Source of the DNA: Pseudomonas sp. PB106
GTDB lineage: Bacteria > Pseudomonadota > Gammaproteobacteria > Pseudomonadales > Pseudomonadaceae
NCBI RefSeq assembly: GCF_009764645.1
Contig: NZ_RWIM01000089.1
Span: 1-39,937 of the forward strand
Direction: 5' to 3'
Length of the DNA stretch: 39,937 bases
Part shown: piece by piece, positions 25,208-32,523 of the stretch
Numbering within the stretch: the first letter of the stretch is position 1
How the letters are laid out: every line of letters begins with the position of its first letter
Program-made: the position numbers and the translations under genes
Notes under the pieces: generated by a model
Told to the model about the DNA's origin: nothing
What the model saw: the letters and a program-made list of their open reading frames with translations, nothing else
The model's database searches: none

Positions 25208-26374
25208 TCAGTTGGTTGCCGGGGCCAGATCGGCATTGCCGTTCTGACGGAAAGTAATCAGGGTCACCAGCAGCGCGAGCACGGCCAGCGCGGCGGCTGC
25301 GAGCGGTACGCTGGTCAGGCCGAAACCGTGGGCGATGACGCTGCCGCCAACCCAGGCGCCAAGGGCGTTGCCGACGTTGAACGCGCCAATGTTCAGGGTC
25401 GAGACCAGGTTGGGTGCAGCCTTGCCGAAGGTCACCACGTTGACTTGCAGCGCCGGTACAGCGGCGAAACACGCGGTGGCCCAGAGGAACAGAGTGATTT
25501 CAGTCGGGATCAGCGCGACGCTGGTCCAGGTCAGCACGGTGGAGATCACGGCCATGGCGATGAACACGCCGATCAGCGTGGCAGCCATGCCTTTGTCAGC
25601 CAGTTTGCCGCCGATGATGTTGCCGACGGTCAGGCCCAGGCCGATCAGCATCAGCGTCCAGGTCACGCCACGCGGCGACACGCCGGTGACTTCGCCGAGC
25701 AGCGGCGCGACGTAGGTGAACAGGGTGAAGACGGAAGCAGCGAACAGCGCGGTCATGCTCAGCGACAGCCAGATCCCGGCACCTTTGAGGGCGGCGAGTT
25801 CGGCGCGCATGTCGAGTTTTTCTTCGTCACGCTTGGCCGGCAGGAAACGGATCAGGCCGATCAGCGCGATCACACCGATGACGGTCACGGCCCAGAAGGT
25901 CGAGCGCCAGCCGTATTGCTGACCCAGTGCGGTGCCCAGCGGCACGCCGAGGACGTTGGCCAGGGTCAGACCGGTGAACATCAAGGCCACCGCCGAAGCA
26001 CGTTTGTTGGCCGGCACCAGATTGGCGGCAACGACCGAACCGATACCGAAGAAGGCACCGTGACACAGCGCGGTGATCACGCGGGCAAACATCAGCACGT
26101 TGTAATCACTGGCGATGGCACACAGCAGGTTGCCGACGATAAAAATGCCCATCAACGCGACCAGTGCTGCTTTACGCGGCAACTTGGCGGTGGCCATTGC
26201 CATGAACGGCGCACCGATGGCCACGCCGAGGGCGTAGCCGGTTACCAGCCAGCCGGCACCGGGAATCGACACACCGAGGTCGGCCGCCACGTTGGGCAGC
26301 AGACCCATGATGACGAATTCCGTGGTGCCGATGGCGAAGGCGCTCAAGGCGAGGATGAGTAGCGAAAGGGGCAT
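25208..26374 (-). CDS. MFS exporter, DHA1 family (YdhP/AraJ type)
   Basis: Predicted 388-residue inner-membrane exporter with about 12 membrane segments. Its start, LLILALSAFAIGTTEFVIMGLLPNVA, is typical of the AraJ/YdhP/PbuE branch of drug:H+ antiporters, and the GWLVTGYALGVAIGAPFMA segment carries the second conserved motif. The start follows AAGGA by about seven bases. It stands between an ArsR regulator and xenB, which suggests that it expels the same toxic compounds that the reductase handles, or their products. No substrate can be named from sequence; arabinose, chloramphenicol or purine export in relatives are only loose guides. Confidence 0.85.
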   Translation of the reverse strand: MPLSLLILALSAFAIGTTEFVIMGLLPNVAADLGVSIPGAGWLVTGYALGVAIGAPFMAMATAKLPRKAALVALMGIFIVGNLLCAIASDYNVLMFARVITALCHGAFFGIGSVVAANLVPANKRASAVALMFTGLTLANVLGVPLGTALGQQYGWRSTFWAVTVIGVIALIGLIRFLPAKRDEEKLDMRAELAALKGAGIWLSLSMTALFAASVFTLFTYVAPLLGEVTGVSPRGVTWTLMLIGLGLTVGNIIGGKLADKGMAATLIGVFIAMAVISTVLTWTSVALIPTEITLFLWATACFAAVPALQVNVVTFGKAAPNLVSTLNIGAFNVGNALGAWVGGSVIAHGFGLTSVPLAAAALAVLALLVTLITFRQNGNADLAPATN

Positions 26375-26408
26375 GCGGGTTTCCTTGTCGGCTAACTGAC
26401 GTTAAGGG

Positions 26409-26711
26409 TCAGAGCTCTTTACTGAGGGTGCTGAGGAACGCCTGGATCACGTCCTCGTTGCGTTTGAAAAAGTGCCACTGCCCGGCCTTCTGGCTGCTGA
26501 TCAGTCCGGCGCGTTGCAACGTTGCGAGGTGTGCAGAAACGGTCGACTGCGACAGGCCACAACGCTGATCGATCTGCCCGGCACAGATGCCGTACTCGTG
26601 GTTGTGCAACTGTTCCGGAAATTCGCCTTTCGGGTCTTTCAGCCAGTTGAGGATGTCTCGCCGTACTGGGTGCGCCAGGGCTTTTATTATTTCGTCGAGG
26701 TCAAGGTTCAT
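26409..26711 (-). CDS. ArsR-family repressor
   Basis: A 100-residue winged-helix regulator with the recognition region LSQSTVSAHLATLQRAGLI at residues 53-71. It lacks the ELCVCDL metal motif of arsenic sensors. It has two Cys, at 43 (GICAGQ) and 51 (QRCGLSQ), near the DNA-binding helix, which could sense electrophiles or oxidants. It is the first gene of an operon with the exporter and xenB (34 bases to the next start). Two imperfect repeats upstream (26760-26782 and 26810-26832) probably are its operators, so it would control itself, the exporter and the reductase. The regulator family is clear; the signal is unknown. Confidence 0.88.
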   Translation of the reverse strand: MNLDLDEIIKALAHPVRRDILNWLKDPKGEFPEQLHNHEYGICAGQIDQRCGLSQSTVSAHLATLQRAGLISSQKAGQWHFFKRNEDVIQAFLSTLSKEL

Positions 26712-26738
26712 GGCGGGGGGCTCGGTTGTGTAAAACGC

Positions 26739-26832
26739 TATATCGCGATGGAGCGAACTTTAAATCGGTACTTCGCGATATACCAATATGATTTTGCTCT
26801 GATGACCGCTTAAATCGGTATATCGGGTTATA
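26739..26832. promoter_or_regulatory. Putative operators of the ArsR regulator
   Basis: Two 23-base direct repeats at 26760-26782 and 26810-26832 share the first 11 bases (TTAAATCGGTA) and 19 of 23 overall, with starts 50 bases apart. In addition TATATCGCGA (26739-26748) and TCGCGATATA (26773-26782) form a perfect inverted repeat. The block lies directly upstream of the arsR-like gene and just before the divergent acpH. Confidence 0.65.
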
Positions 26833-26879
26833 ACGATACGTGGGGTGTTGATTGCAGAGCGCGGTGCTAAGCTGCGCCC

Positions 26880-27458
26880 ATGAACTATCTCGCGCATTTA
26901 CACCTCGGTGGCCAACGCCCCGGACAATTACTCGGCAGTCTGTATGGCGACTTCGTTAAAGGTCGGCTGCAAGGGCAGTTTGCGCCGGAGGTGGAAGCGG
27001 CGATTCAACTGCATCGACGGATTGATGTGTTCACCGATCGCCATCCGCTGGTAGACATCGCGCTGGGGCGGTTTACCCAGACGCGGCGGCGTTATGCCGG
27101 GATCGTCCTCGATGTGTTTTTCGATCACTGTCTGGCGCGGGACTGGCGGTTGTATGCCGATCAGCCGTTGGAGGTGTTTACCGCTGATGTGTATCGGGTG
27201 CTGACCCATGAACAGCAGTTGCCCGAGCGGCTGGCGAAGATCGCGCCGCACATGGTTGCCAATGACTGGTTGGGTTCGTATCAGGAATTTGAAGTGCTGG
27301 AGCAGGTGTTGCGCGGGATCTCGCGGCGCTTGAGCCGGCCCGAAGAACTGGCGGGGGCGATGCAGGAATTGCGGCGGTTGTATGAGCCGTTGAGTGAAGA
27401 CTTCGCCTTGTTTTACCCGCAGCTCCAGGACTTCGCCCAGTCCCCACCATCACCGTGA
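26880..27458 (+). CDS. acpH: Acyl carrier protein phosphodiesterase
   Basis: A 192-residue HD-like hydrolase that removes the phosphopantetheine arm from acyl carrier protein; E. coli AcpH has 193 residues. Metal-binding residues can be placed in SLYGDFVKG (Asp24), LHRRIDVFTDRH (residues 44-55) and LDVFFDH (Asp78, Asp82, His83). The opening MNYLAHLHL is highly typical. The ribosome binding site is poor. It is divergent from the ArsR operon and convergent with olsA, with a family C palindrome in between. A role in ACP turnover is inferred from the family. Confidence 0.9.
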   Translation: MNYLAHLHLGGQRPGQLLGSLYGDFVKGRLQGQFAPEVEAAIQLHRRIDVFTDRHPLVDIALGRFTQTRRRYAGIVLDVFFDHCLARDWRLYADQPLEVFTADVYRVLTHEQQLPERLAKIAPHMVANDWLGSYQEFEVLEQVLRGISRRLSRPEELAGAMQELRRLYEPLSEDFALFYPQLQDFAQSPPSP

Positions 27459-27460
27459 AT

Positions 27461-27556
27461 CCCTGTGGGAGCTGGCTTGCCAGCGATGGCGTCAGCACAT
27501 CCAGCCAAGATGTCGGCTGGTCTACCGCTATCGCTGGCAAGCCAGCTCCCACAGGG
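27461..27556. repeat. Palindromic repeat, family C
   Basis: Arms of 27 bases (27461-27487 and 27530-27556) are exact complements, and the loop holds a further CCAGCC-8-GGCTGG hairpin (27501-27520). It fills the gap between the convergent acpH and olsA genes. Confidence 0.9.
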
Positions 27557-27583
27557 TCTTAGGGTGATTTCAGAGTTTGTATT

Positions 27584-28375
27584 TCAGGCAGCGATTGCCG
27601 GGCGCATTGGCGATTGTCGGGTTTCCGGGATCGATCCAAACAGCGCCTTCTGCACCGCCTGCTGCGCCTCGAACGCCAGCGCCGCACGCTCACGACCCTG
27701 ACAGGCAATCGGCTTGAGCAGGTGCACTTCGACATCGCCGCAGTCATTGCTGAACAAACGCATCAAGTGCGAGAGCAAATCGTCGTCGCCAATGAACGGC
27801 GCCAGCCCATCGATTTCGCCGTCACGCAGATAACGGATCGCCACCGGTTGCAGCATCACCTCGGAATCAATCGCCGCCGCCAGCAAGCGACCATGAAACG
27901 TGCGCAGCGAACGGCCATCGGTGGTGGTGCCTTCGGGGAACATCAGCAAGGCGTGGTCGGTTTGCAAGTGACGGGTCATCTGCTTGCGGATCAACTGGCT
28001 GTCGCCCGAACCGCGGCGGATGAACAGGCTGCCAGCCTTGGCCGCCAGCCAACCGGCCACCGGCCAGGTGCGCACTTCGGCTTTGGACAAAAACGACAGT
28101 GGCGTCAGCATGCCGAGCAGCGGAATGTCGGTCCACGACACATGATTGCTGACCCACAGCATCGGCTGTTTCGGCAGCTCACCGTGCACGCTCACGCGAA
28201 AGGGCAGGGCATTGCTCAGACGCGCCATGAAGAAGCGCGACCAACGCTGGCGCCGCTCCATCGAATGCGCCAGACCAATGCGTTCAAACACCCCGAAGAC
28301 GCTGGCCATGGTCAACCCCAGCGAGACCACCAGCAGCACCCGCGCGATCCGCGCGTACACCCGCAGCCGGCTCAT
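27584..28375 (-). CDS. olsA: Lyso-ornithine lipid O-acyltransferase
   Basis: PlsC-type acyltransferase of 263 residues that adds the second acyl chain to lyso-ornithine lipid, a phosphorus-free membrane lipid. The catalytic NHVSWTD (HX4D, His78 and Asp83) and the FPEGTTTDG motif (from 146) are both present, with one N-terminal membrane segment (residues 12-30). The ATG at 28375 overlaps the olsB stop by one base, indicating coupling; the long open frame further upstream is a shadow of olsB. Position after olsB separates it from other PlsC enzymes. Confidence 0.9.
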   Translation of the reverse strand: MSRLRVYARIARVLLVVSLGLTMASVFGVFERIGLAHSMERRQRWSRFFMARLSNALPFRVSVHGELPKQPMLWVSNHVSWTDIPLLGMLTPLSFLSKAEVRTWPVAGWLAAKAGSLFIRRGSGDSQLIRKQMTRHLQTDHALLMFPEGTTTDGRSLRTFHGRLLAAAIDSEVMLQPVAIRYLRDGEIDGLAPFIGDDDLLSHLMRLFSNDCGDVEVHLLKPIACQGRERAALAFEAQQAVQKALFGSIPETRQSPMRPAIAA

Positions 28376-29130
28376 CACACAGCCGCCTTGAAGTGCTTGG
28401 CGTAGCGCGGGCAGAGTTCGTCGCGCTTGAGCAGGATGAACACGTCGGCGACCTGGAAATCTTCGTCCCAGCACGGCTCGCCGCAGATCTTCGCGCCCAG
28501 ACGCATATAGGCCTTGAGCAGCGGCGGCATTTCGGCGATTACGTTCGATGGGATATCCAGCGTCGGCAGCGGATTTTTCGGCTCGGCGCGCAAGTGTTCG
28601 GTGCACAGATAGCGTTCGCGCAGACGCTGCATGATCGCGTGCGCCTGAATGCCGCCGTCCTGCATCGGGATGCTCGCGCAACCCATCAAGTAGCTGTAGC
28701 CGCCCTGATTCAACACTTCAGCCAACTCGCCCCACAACACCGCGATGGTGCCGCCATTACGGTACGCCGGGTCGACGCAGGTGCGGCCGATTTCCAGAAT
28801 CGGGCCTTGCAGATGCGCGAGGCCGTGCAGGCTGAATTCTTCTTCGCTGTAGAACTTGCCGAGGCTGCTGGCGGCGGTGTGATCGAGCAAACGCGTGGTC
28901 GCCACCAGACGCCCGGTGTTCAAGTCACGTACGCCAATGTGGCTGCAGTGAACATCATAGTCATCCATGTCCAGACCCAGTTCTGCGCCTTTCAGCTTGG
29001 CGTTGAACTCGCCGCTGAAGACGTTGAAACGCAAGGCCTGGGCTTGCTGCAAGGCCTCGGTGCCGATCAGGCGTTCGGCTTGCAGGCGGCGTTCATTGCC
29101 GGTGTCGCTGATGCGGGCGATCTGAGTCAT
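28375..29130 (-). CDS. olsB: L-ornithine N-alpha-acyltransferase
   Basis: A 251-residue GNAT-like enzyme that transfers a 3-hydroxyacyl group from ACP to ornithine, forming lyso-ornithine lipid. Segments [30 protein letters not shown] and [21 protein letters not shown] are typical of the OlsB/hemolysin-like acyltransferase family. The start at 29130 follows GGAGA. It overlaps olsA. In P. aeruginosa the olsBA pair is induced by phosphate limitation; a partial Pho-box-like sequence lies about 120 bases upstream here (29249-29266). Confidence 0.92.
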   Translation of the reverse strand: MTQIARISDTGNERRLQAERLIGTEALQQAQALRFNVFSGEFNAKLKGAELGLDMDDYDVHCSHIGVRDLNTGRLVATTRLLDHTAASSLGKFYSEEEFSLHGLAHLQGPILEIGRTCVDPAYRNGGTIAVLWGELAEVLNQGGYSYLMGCASIPMQDGGIQAHAIMQRLRERYLCTEHLRAEPKNPLPTLDIPSNVIAEMPPLLKAYMRLGAKICGEPCWDEDFQVADVFILLKRDELCPRYAKHFKAAV

Positions 29131-29248
29131 GTGAATCTCCGTACGGGCCTTTAACCCGTCGTGGGTTGCAGCCGATCGACTTTCTTTATGCAGCCGTGTT
29201 GTGCAAAGTCAGGCTATGTAGCCCCGGTGTCATCGCCATGAACGTTCG

Positions 29249-29266
29249 GTGATGCTTATATGACAG
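29249..29266 (-). promoter_or_regulatory. Possible Pho box upstream of olsB
   Basis: On the minus strand CTGTCAT, four bases, GCATCAC resembles the PhoB consensus of two CTGTCAT-like repeats with 11-base spacing. The first half is perfect and the second matches at four of seven positions. It lies in the olsB upstream region, immediately before the divergent gene's ribosome binding site. Confidence 0.35.
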
Positions 29267-29283
29267 CCCACAAGGAGCCTCTT

Positions 29284-30156
29284 ATGCCCTGGCCAGATCT
29301 GCTGCACAGCCGTGAACGATTGCCCGCCGTTGCTGACCTGGCCGAGGGTTTTGCGACGTTGTTGCAGCAGTTGGGCACCGTCACACCGTTCGAATTGGCG
29401 GTCGCGGGCGGACGGCGGATGGCGACGCCGGGGCTGGCGTTTCTGGTCGGTTATCAGGCGGCTTTGCGCATGTTGTGGCCGAGTGCGCCGCTGAGCCTCG
29501 GCGCTTTGTGTGCGACCGAACAGCGCAGTTTGCGGCCAGCGGACATGCAGACGCGGCTGAGCGATTTGCGCCTGAGCGGACGCAAGGATTTCGTCACCGC
29601 CGGCGATGCGGCGGACTGGCTGTTGATCGCCGCGCGCAGTGAAGAACCTGGCGAAACCCCACGCCTGAGTCTGGCGGTGGTGTACCCCGGCGAACCCGGC
29701 GTGACCGTGGAAAAACTGCCAGCGTTGCCGTTGATGCCGGACATCAGCCATGGTCGGCTGCAACTGGATGGCGCGTTGTGCGAATTGTTGGCGGGCGATG
29801 GTTGGGATGCTTACGTCAAACCGTTTCGCACGCTGGAAGACGTCTATGTGCTGAGCGCGATGACCGCGTGGGTGTACGGCGTCGGTCAGGACAGCGACTG
29901 GCCGCAGGCACTGCAATTGCGTTTGCTGGCGCTGTTGGCCGGGTGTGCGGAGGCGAGCCGGCAGGCGCCGAATAATCCGGCGGGGCATGTGTTGTTGGCG
30001 GGGTTGTTTGCGCAGTTTGATGCGCTCAAGGTTGAGGTTGATCTGGCGCTGGCTGATTCGGAGTGGGCGCAGATGTGGCAGCGCGATCAGGGGGTGATGC
30101 AATTGGCGGCGGGGGCTCGGGCCAAGCGGTTGGCCAAGGCTTTGGCGGCGGGCTGA
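29284..30156 (+). CDS. Acyl-CoA dehydrogenase-like protein, function unknown
   Basis: A 290-residue protein shorter than acyl-CoA dehydrogenases (about 380). The segment LSGRKDFVTAGDAADWLLIA and following VYPGEPGVTVEKLP resemble the middle beta domain of those flavoproteins, and the helical remainder may be a reduced C-terminal domain. A clear catalytic Glu or full FAD-binding pattern could not be placed, so activity is doubtful. I chose the ATG at 29284 because AAGGAG lies seven bases before it; an earlier ATG at 29260 has no such signal. It is divergent from olsBA, and a lipid-related role is possible but only by position. Confidence 0.7.
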   Translation: MPWPDLLHSRERLPAVADLAEGFATLLQQLGTVTPFELAVAGGRRMATPGLAFLVGYQAALRMLWPSAPLSLGALCATEQRSLRPADMQTRLSDLRLSGRKDFVTAGDAADWLLIAARSEEPGETPRLSLAVVYPGEPGVTVEKLPALPLMPDISHGRLQLDGALCELLAGDGWDAYVKPFRTLEDVYVLSAMTAWVYGVGQDSDWPQALQLRLLALLAGCAEASRQAPNNPAGHVLLAGLFAQFDALKVEVDLALADSEWAQMWQRDQGVMQLAAGARAKRLAKALAAG

Positions 30157-30163
30157 AGGGCCT

Positions 30164-30256
30164 CATCGCTGGCAAGCCAGCTCCCACAAGGTTCTTTGGT
30201 GGATACAAGTGTTGTGAACACCTGTGAAACCTGTGGGAGCTGGCTTGCCAGCGATG
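30164..30256. repeat. Palindromic repeat, family C
   Basis: Arms of 25 bases (30164-30188 and 30232-30256) are exact complements around a 43-base loop. It follows the acyl-CoA dehydrogenase-like gene by seven bases. Confidence 0.85.
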
Positions 30257-30337
30257 GCGACTTCATGGAAAAGCAAAATCTCAAATTTGTCATGAGTCCC
30301 GACTAATCTCAGCAGGTTCTCTCCACGAGCCCTCACC

Positions 30338-31411
30338 ATGTTCAAAGGCTTGCCGCTGTTCCTGCTGCTGATCAGCTTCACCGTCCACGCCGAACAATGG
30401 CCGGGCGAAGAATGGCCAACCGGCCCGGCAATTACCAACGTCGAAGCACTGGAGACGTACGCCTTCCCACCCCGCGACGATGCGACCCGCCAAGGCATCC
30501 GCACCGATGCGCTGCTGATCATCCGCGACGGTCAGATCCTCTACGAACGCTACGCCGGCCCGACCACGGAACACACTCCGCATCTGACCTGGTCGATCAG
30601 CAAAAGCCTGATGGCCACGGTGCTCGGCGTGGCCTACGGCGAAGGCCTGTTCAAACTCGACGATCCCGCCGCGAAGTTCTACCCGCCACTGACCCAACAC
30701 CCCGCCATTAAAATTGCCGACCTGCTGCACTGGGCCTCTGGTATCGACTGGCAGGAAGACTACGAATACGCCCCGCTGAAATCCTCAGTGGTGGCAATGC
30801 TTTACACCCGTGGTCACCGCGACATGGCCGCGTTCACCGCTGACCACGACACCTATGCCGAACCGGGGCAGGCCTTCCGCTATTCCAGCGGTGACAGCAA
30901 CCTGCTCGCGGCGGCGTTGAAAAGCATCGTCGGTTCGCAACGTTATCCTGATTATCCGTGGACGGCGTTGTTCGAGCCGTTGGGCATCCATCACGCCGTG
31001 TGGGAAACCGATGCCAGCGGCACGTTCGTCGCCTCGTCTTACGCTTACCTGACCGCCCGGGATTTGGCGCGCGTCGGTCTGTTGATGGCCCGCGACGGGC
31101 GCTGGAATGATCGGCCATTGCTGCCCAAGGATTGGCTCGCGTTCAACCTGAAACCGTTCGCCGGTTACAAGGCGCATCAGGATGAGGCCGTGCCCGGCGG
31201 TCAGTGGTGGCTCAATCGTCCGGCGGATGGCGCTGCCTCTGCGTGGCCTGATGCACCGCCGGACACCTTCGCCGCCCTTGGTCACTGGGGCCAGGCGTTG
31301 TACGTGATTCCCAGCGAAAAACTGTTGATCGTGCGCTATGCCGATGATCGCGACGGCAGTTATCGCCACAACGAATTGCTCAAGCGCGTGTTGAAGGCGG
31401 TGCGGCCATGA
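30338..31411 (+). CDS. Exported serine hydrolase, class C beta-lactamase family
   Basis: A 357-residue protein with an N-terminal signal (MFKGLPLFLLLISFTVHA) and the fold of penicillin-binding proteins and class C beta-lactamases. The SxxK motif is Ser86-Ile-Ser-Lys89 in LTWSISKSLMA, and the second motif is Tyr182-Ser-Ser184 in FRYSSGDSN; the third is less clear, possibly the HWGQ region near the end. Such proteins are often esterases or peptidases, not antibiotic-resistance enzymes. It overlaps the next gene by four bases (ATGA), so the two are coupled. No substrate can be named. Confidence 0.85.
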   Translation: MFKGLPLFLLLISFTVHAEQWPGEEWPTGPAITNVEALETYAFPPRDDATRQGIRTDALLIIRDGQILYERYAGPTTEHTPHLTWSISKSLMATVLGVAYGEGLFKLDDPAAKFYPPLTQHPAIKIADLLHWASGIDWQEDYEYAPLKSSVVAMLYTRGHRDMAAFTADHDTYAEPGQAFRYSSGDSNLLAAALKSIVGSQRYPDYPWTALFEPLGIHHAVWETDASGTFVASSYAYLTARDLARVGLLMARDGRWNDRPLLPKDWLAFNLKPFAGYKAHQDEAVPGGQWWLNRPADGAASAWPDAPPDTFAALGHWGQALYVIPSEKLLIVRYADDRDGSYRHNELLKRVLKAVRP

Positions 31412-31704
31412 AGCGTTTTTTGCTGTTGCTGCTGGTCCTGCTGCTCGGTTGGGTCGTTTACGAGCGCGAGAATCTGTGGGCCTTCCCGGACATCATCAGC
31501 GCCTACACCGCCAAGGAATATTGTTCGTGCCGTTACGTGATGAACAACGACGCCAAGTATTGCCGTGGCTATGTGAAGCAGTGGTTGCCGACCAGCCAAT
31601 TCACCGAAGACAGCGCCAGCAAAACCATCACCGTCAGTGGCATGGGCCGCAGCAACAGCGCGCAATGGCAGAGCGAACGGCAGGGTTGTCACCTGAACCC
31701 CTGA
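31408..31704 (+). CDS. Small membrane-anchored Cys-containing protein, unknown
   Basis: A 98-residue protein with one strongly hydrophobic N-terminal segment (residues 4-17) and a small external domain with four Cys: 39, 41, 52 and 94. The spacing EYCSCRYVMNNDAKYC suggests two disulfides or a metal site outside the cytoplasm. The start overlaps the stop of the serine hydrolase by four bases, implying joint production and perhaps physical partnership. I do not recognise a named family. Codon use matches its neighbours. Confidence 0.72.
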   Translation: MKRFLLLLLVLLLGWVVYERENLWAFPDIISAYTAKEYCSCRYVMNNDAKYCRGYVKQWLPTSQFTEDSASKTITVSGMGRSNSAQWQSERQGCHLNP

Positions 31705-31744
31705 AAACCCGCAATCCCGCAATCCCCCTATGAATAGAGGCCCC

Positions 31745-31833
31745 TGTGGGAGCTGGCGTGCCAGCGATTGCGCCGACACAGGCAATATTTGTGTGACTGA
31801 TACATCGCCATCGCTGGCAAGCCAGCTCCCACA
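31745..31833. repeat. Palindromic repeat, family C
   Basis: Arms of 24 bases at 31745-31768 and 31810-31833 with one mismatch (GGCGTGCC in place of GGCTTGCC). It lies in the gap before the YceI gene. Confidence 0.8.
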
Positions 31834-31931
31834 AGGATCTTTACCCATCGATAGATTTGCGGTGACCGAGTTTGCAATAACGGCGTGGGCGGTTAAGGTT
31901 CGTGCAGGTTTATCGACCCCACGAGTGTTCA

Positions 31932-32522
31932 ATGTTCAACCGCTCCCTCTATAAAGCCTTCGCCAGTCTGCTATTGGCCGCCGTCACGCTGCCGGCGCAA
32001 GCCAATTGGTATCTGGACGGCGAGTCGTCGCGGCTGTCGTTCGTCAGTACGAAAAACGCCCATATTTCCGAAGTGCAGCGCTTTCTGGTGTTGCACGGCA
32101 AGGTCGATCCTAACGGTCGCGCCGAAGTCGAAGTCGAGCTGGACTCGATCAACAGCGGCATCCCGCTGCGCGATGAGCGCATGCGCAAGGAGCTGTTCCA
32201 GATCGAGCAATTCCCCGAAGCAACCATCACCACCCAGATCGACCTGCGTCCGATCAACGATCTGGCCCCCGGCGCGCAACTGGAACTGCGCCTGCCGCTG
32301 ACCGTCAACCTGCACGGCAAGCAGCATGAATACCCGGCCGAGTTGCTGGCGACGCGTCTCGATGACCGGCGCTTTCAAGTGGTGACCCTGGAACCGCTGG
32401 TGATCAACGCCGAGGATTTCGATCTCGTGCCGGGGCTGGAAAGTCTGCGCAAACTCGCCGATCTGTCGGCCATCAGTCTGTCGGTGCCGGTGGGTGCGGT
32501 GCTGATCTTCACGGCGCGCTGA
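31932..32522 (+). CDS. YceI-family periplasmic protein
   Basis: A 196-residue secreted protein of the lipocalin-like YceI family, thought to bind polyisoprenoid or other lipid-like molecules. A signal peptide ends in PAQA (residues 21-24). The mature part starts NWYLDGESSRLSFVSTK and contains VELDSINSGIPLRDERMRKELF, both typical of the family. I chose the ATG at 31932 because it gives a clean signal peptide; the longer frame adds ten unlikely residues. The phospholipase D gene begins one base after its stop, so they form an operon that links a lipid-binding protein with a phospholipid enzyme. Confidence 0.88.
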   Translation: MFNRSLYKAFASLLLAAVTLPAQANWYLDGESSRLSFVSTKNAHISEVQRFLVLHGKVDPNGRAEVEVELDSINSGIPLRDERMRKELFQIEQFPEATITTQIDLRPINDLAPGAQLELRLPLTVNLHGKQHEYPAELLATRLDDRRFQVVTLEPLVINAEDFDLVPGLESLRKLADLSAISLSVPVGAVLIFTAR

Positions 32523-32523
32523 C

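Noticed and set aside
28376..28681. Longer start for olsA, giving 365 residues
   Set aside because: The extra part lies inside olsB in another frame and has no lipid-enzyme features; the ATG overlapping the olsB stop is far better.
29260..29283. Upstream ATG for the acyl-CoA dehydrogenase-like gene
   Set aside because: The AAGGAG signal lies between this ATG and the next one and serves the latter.
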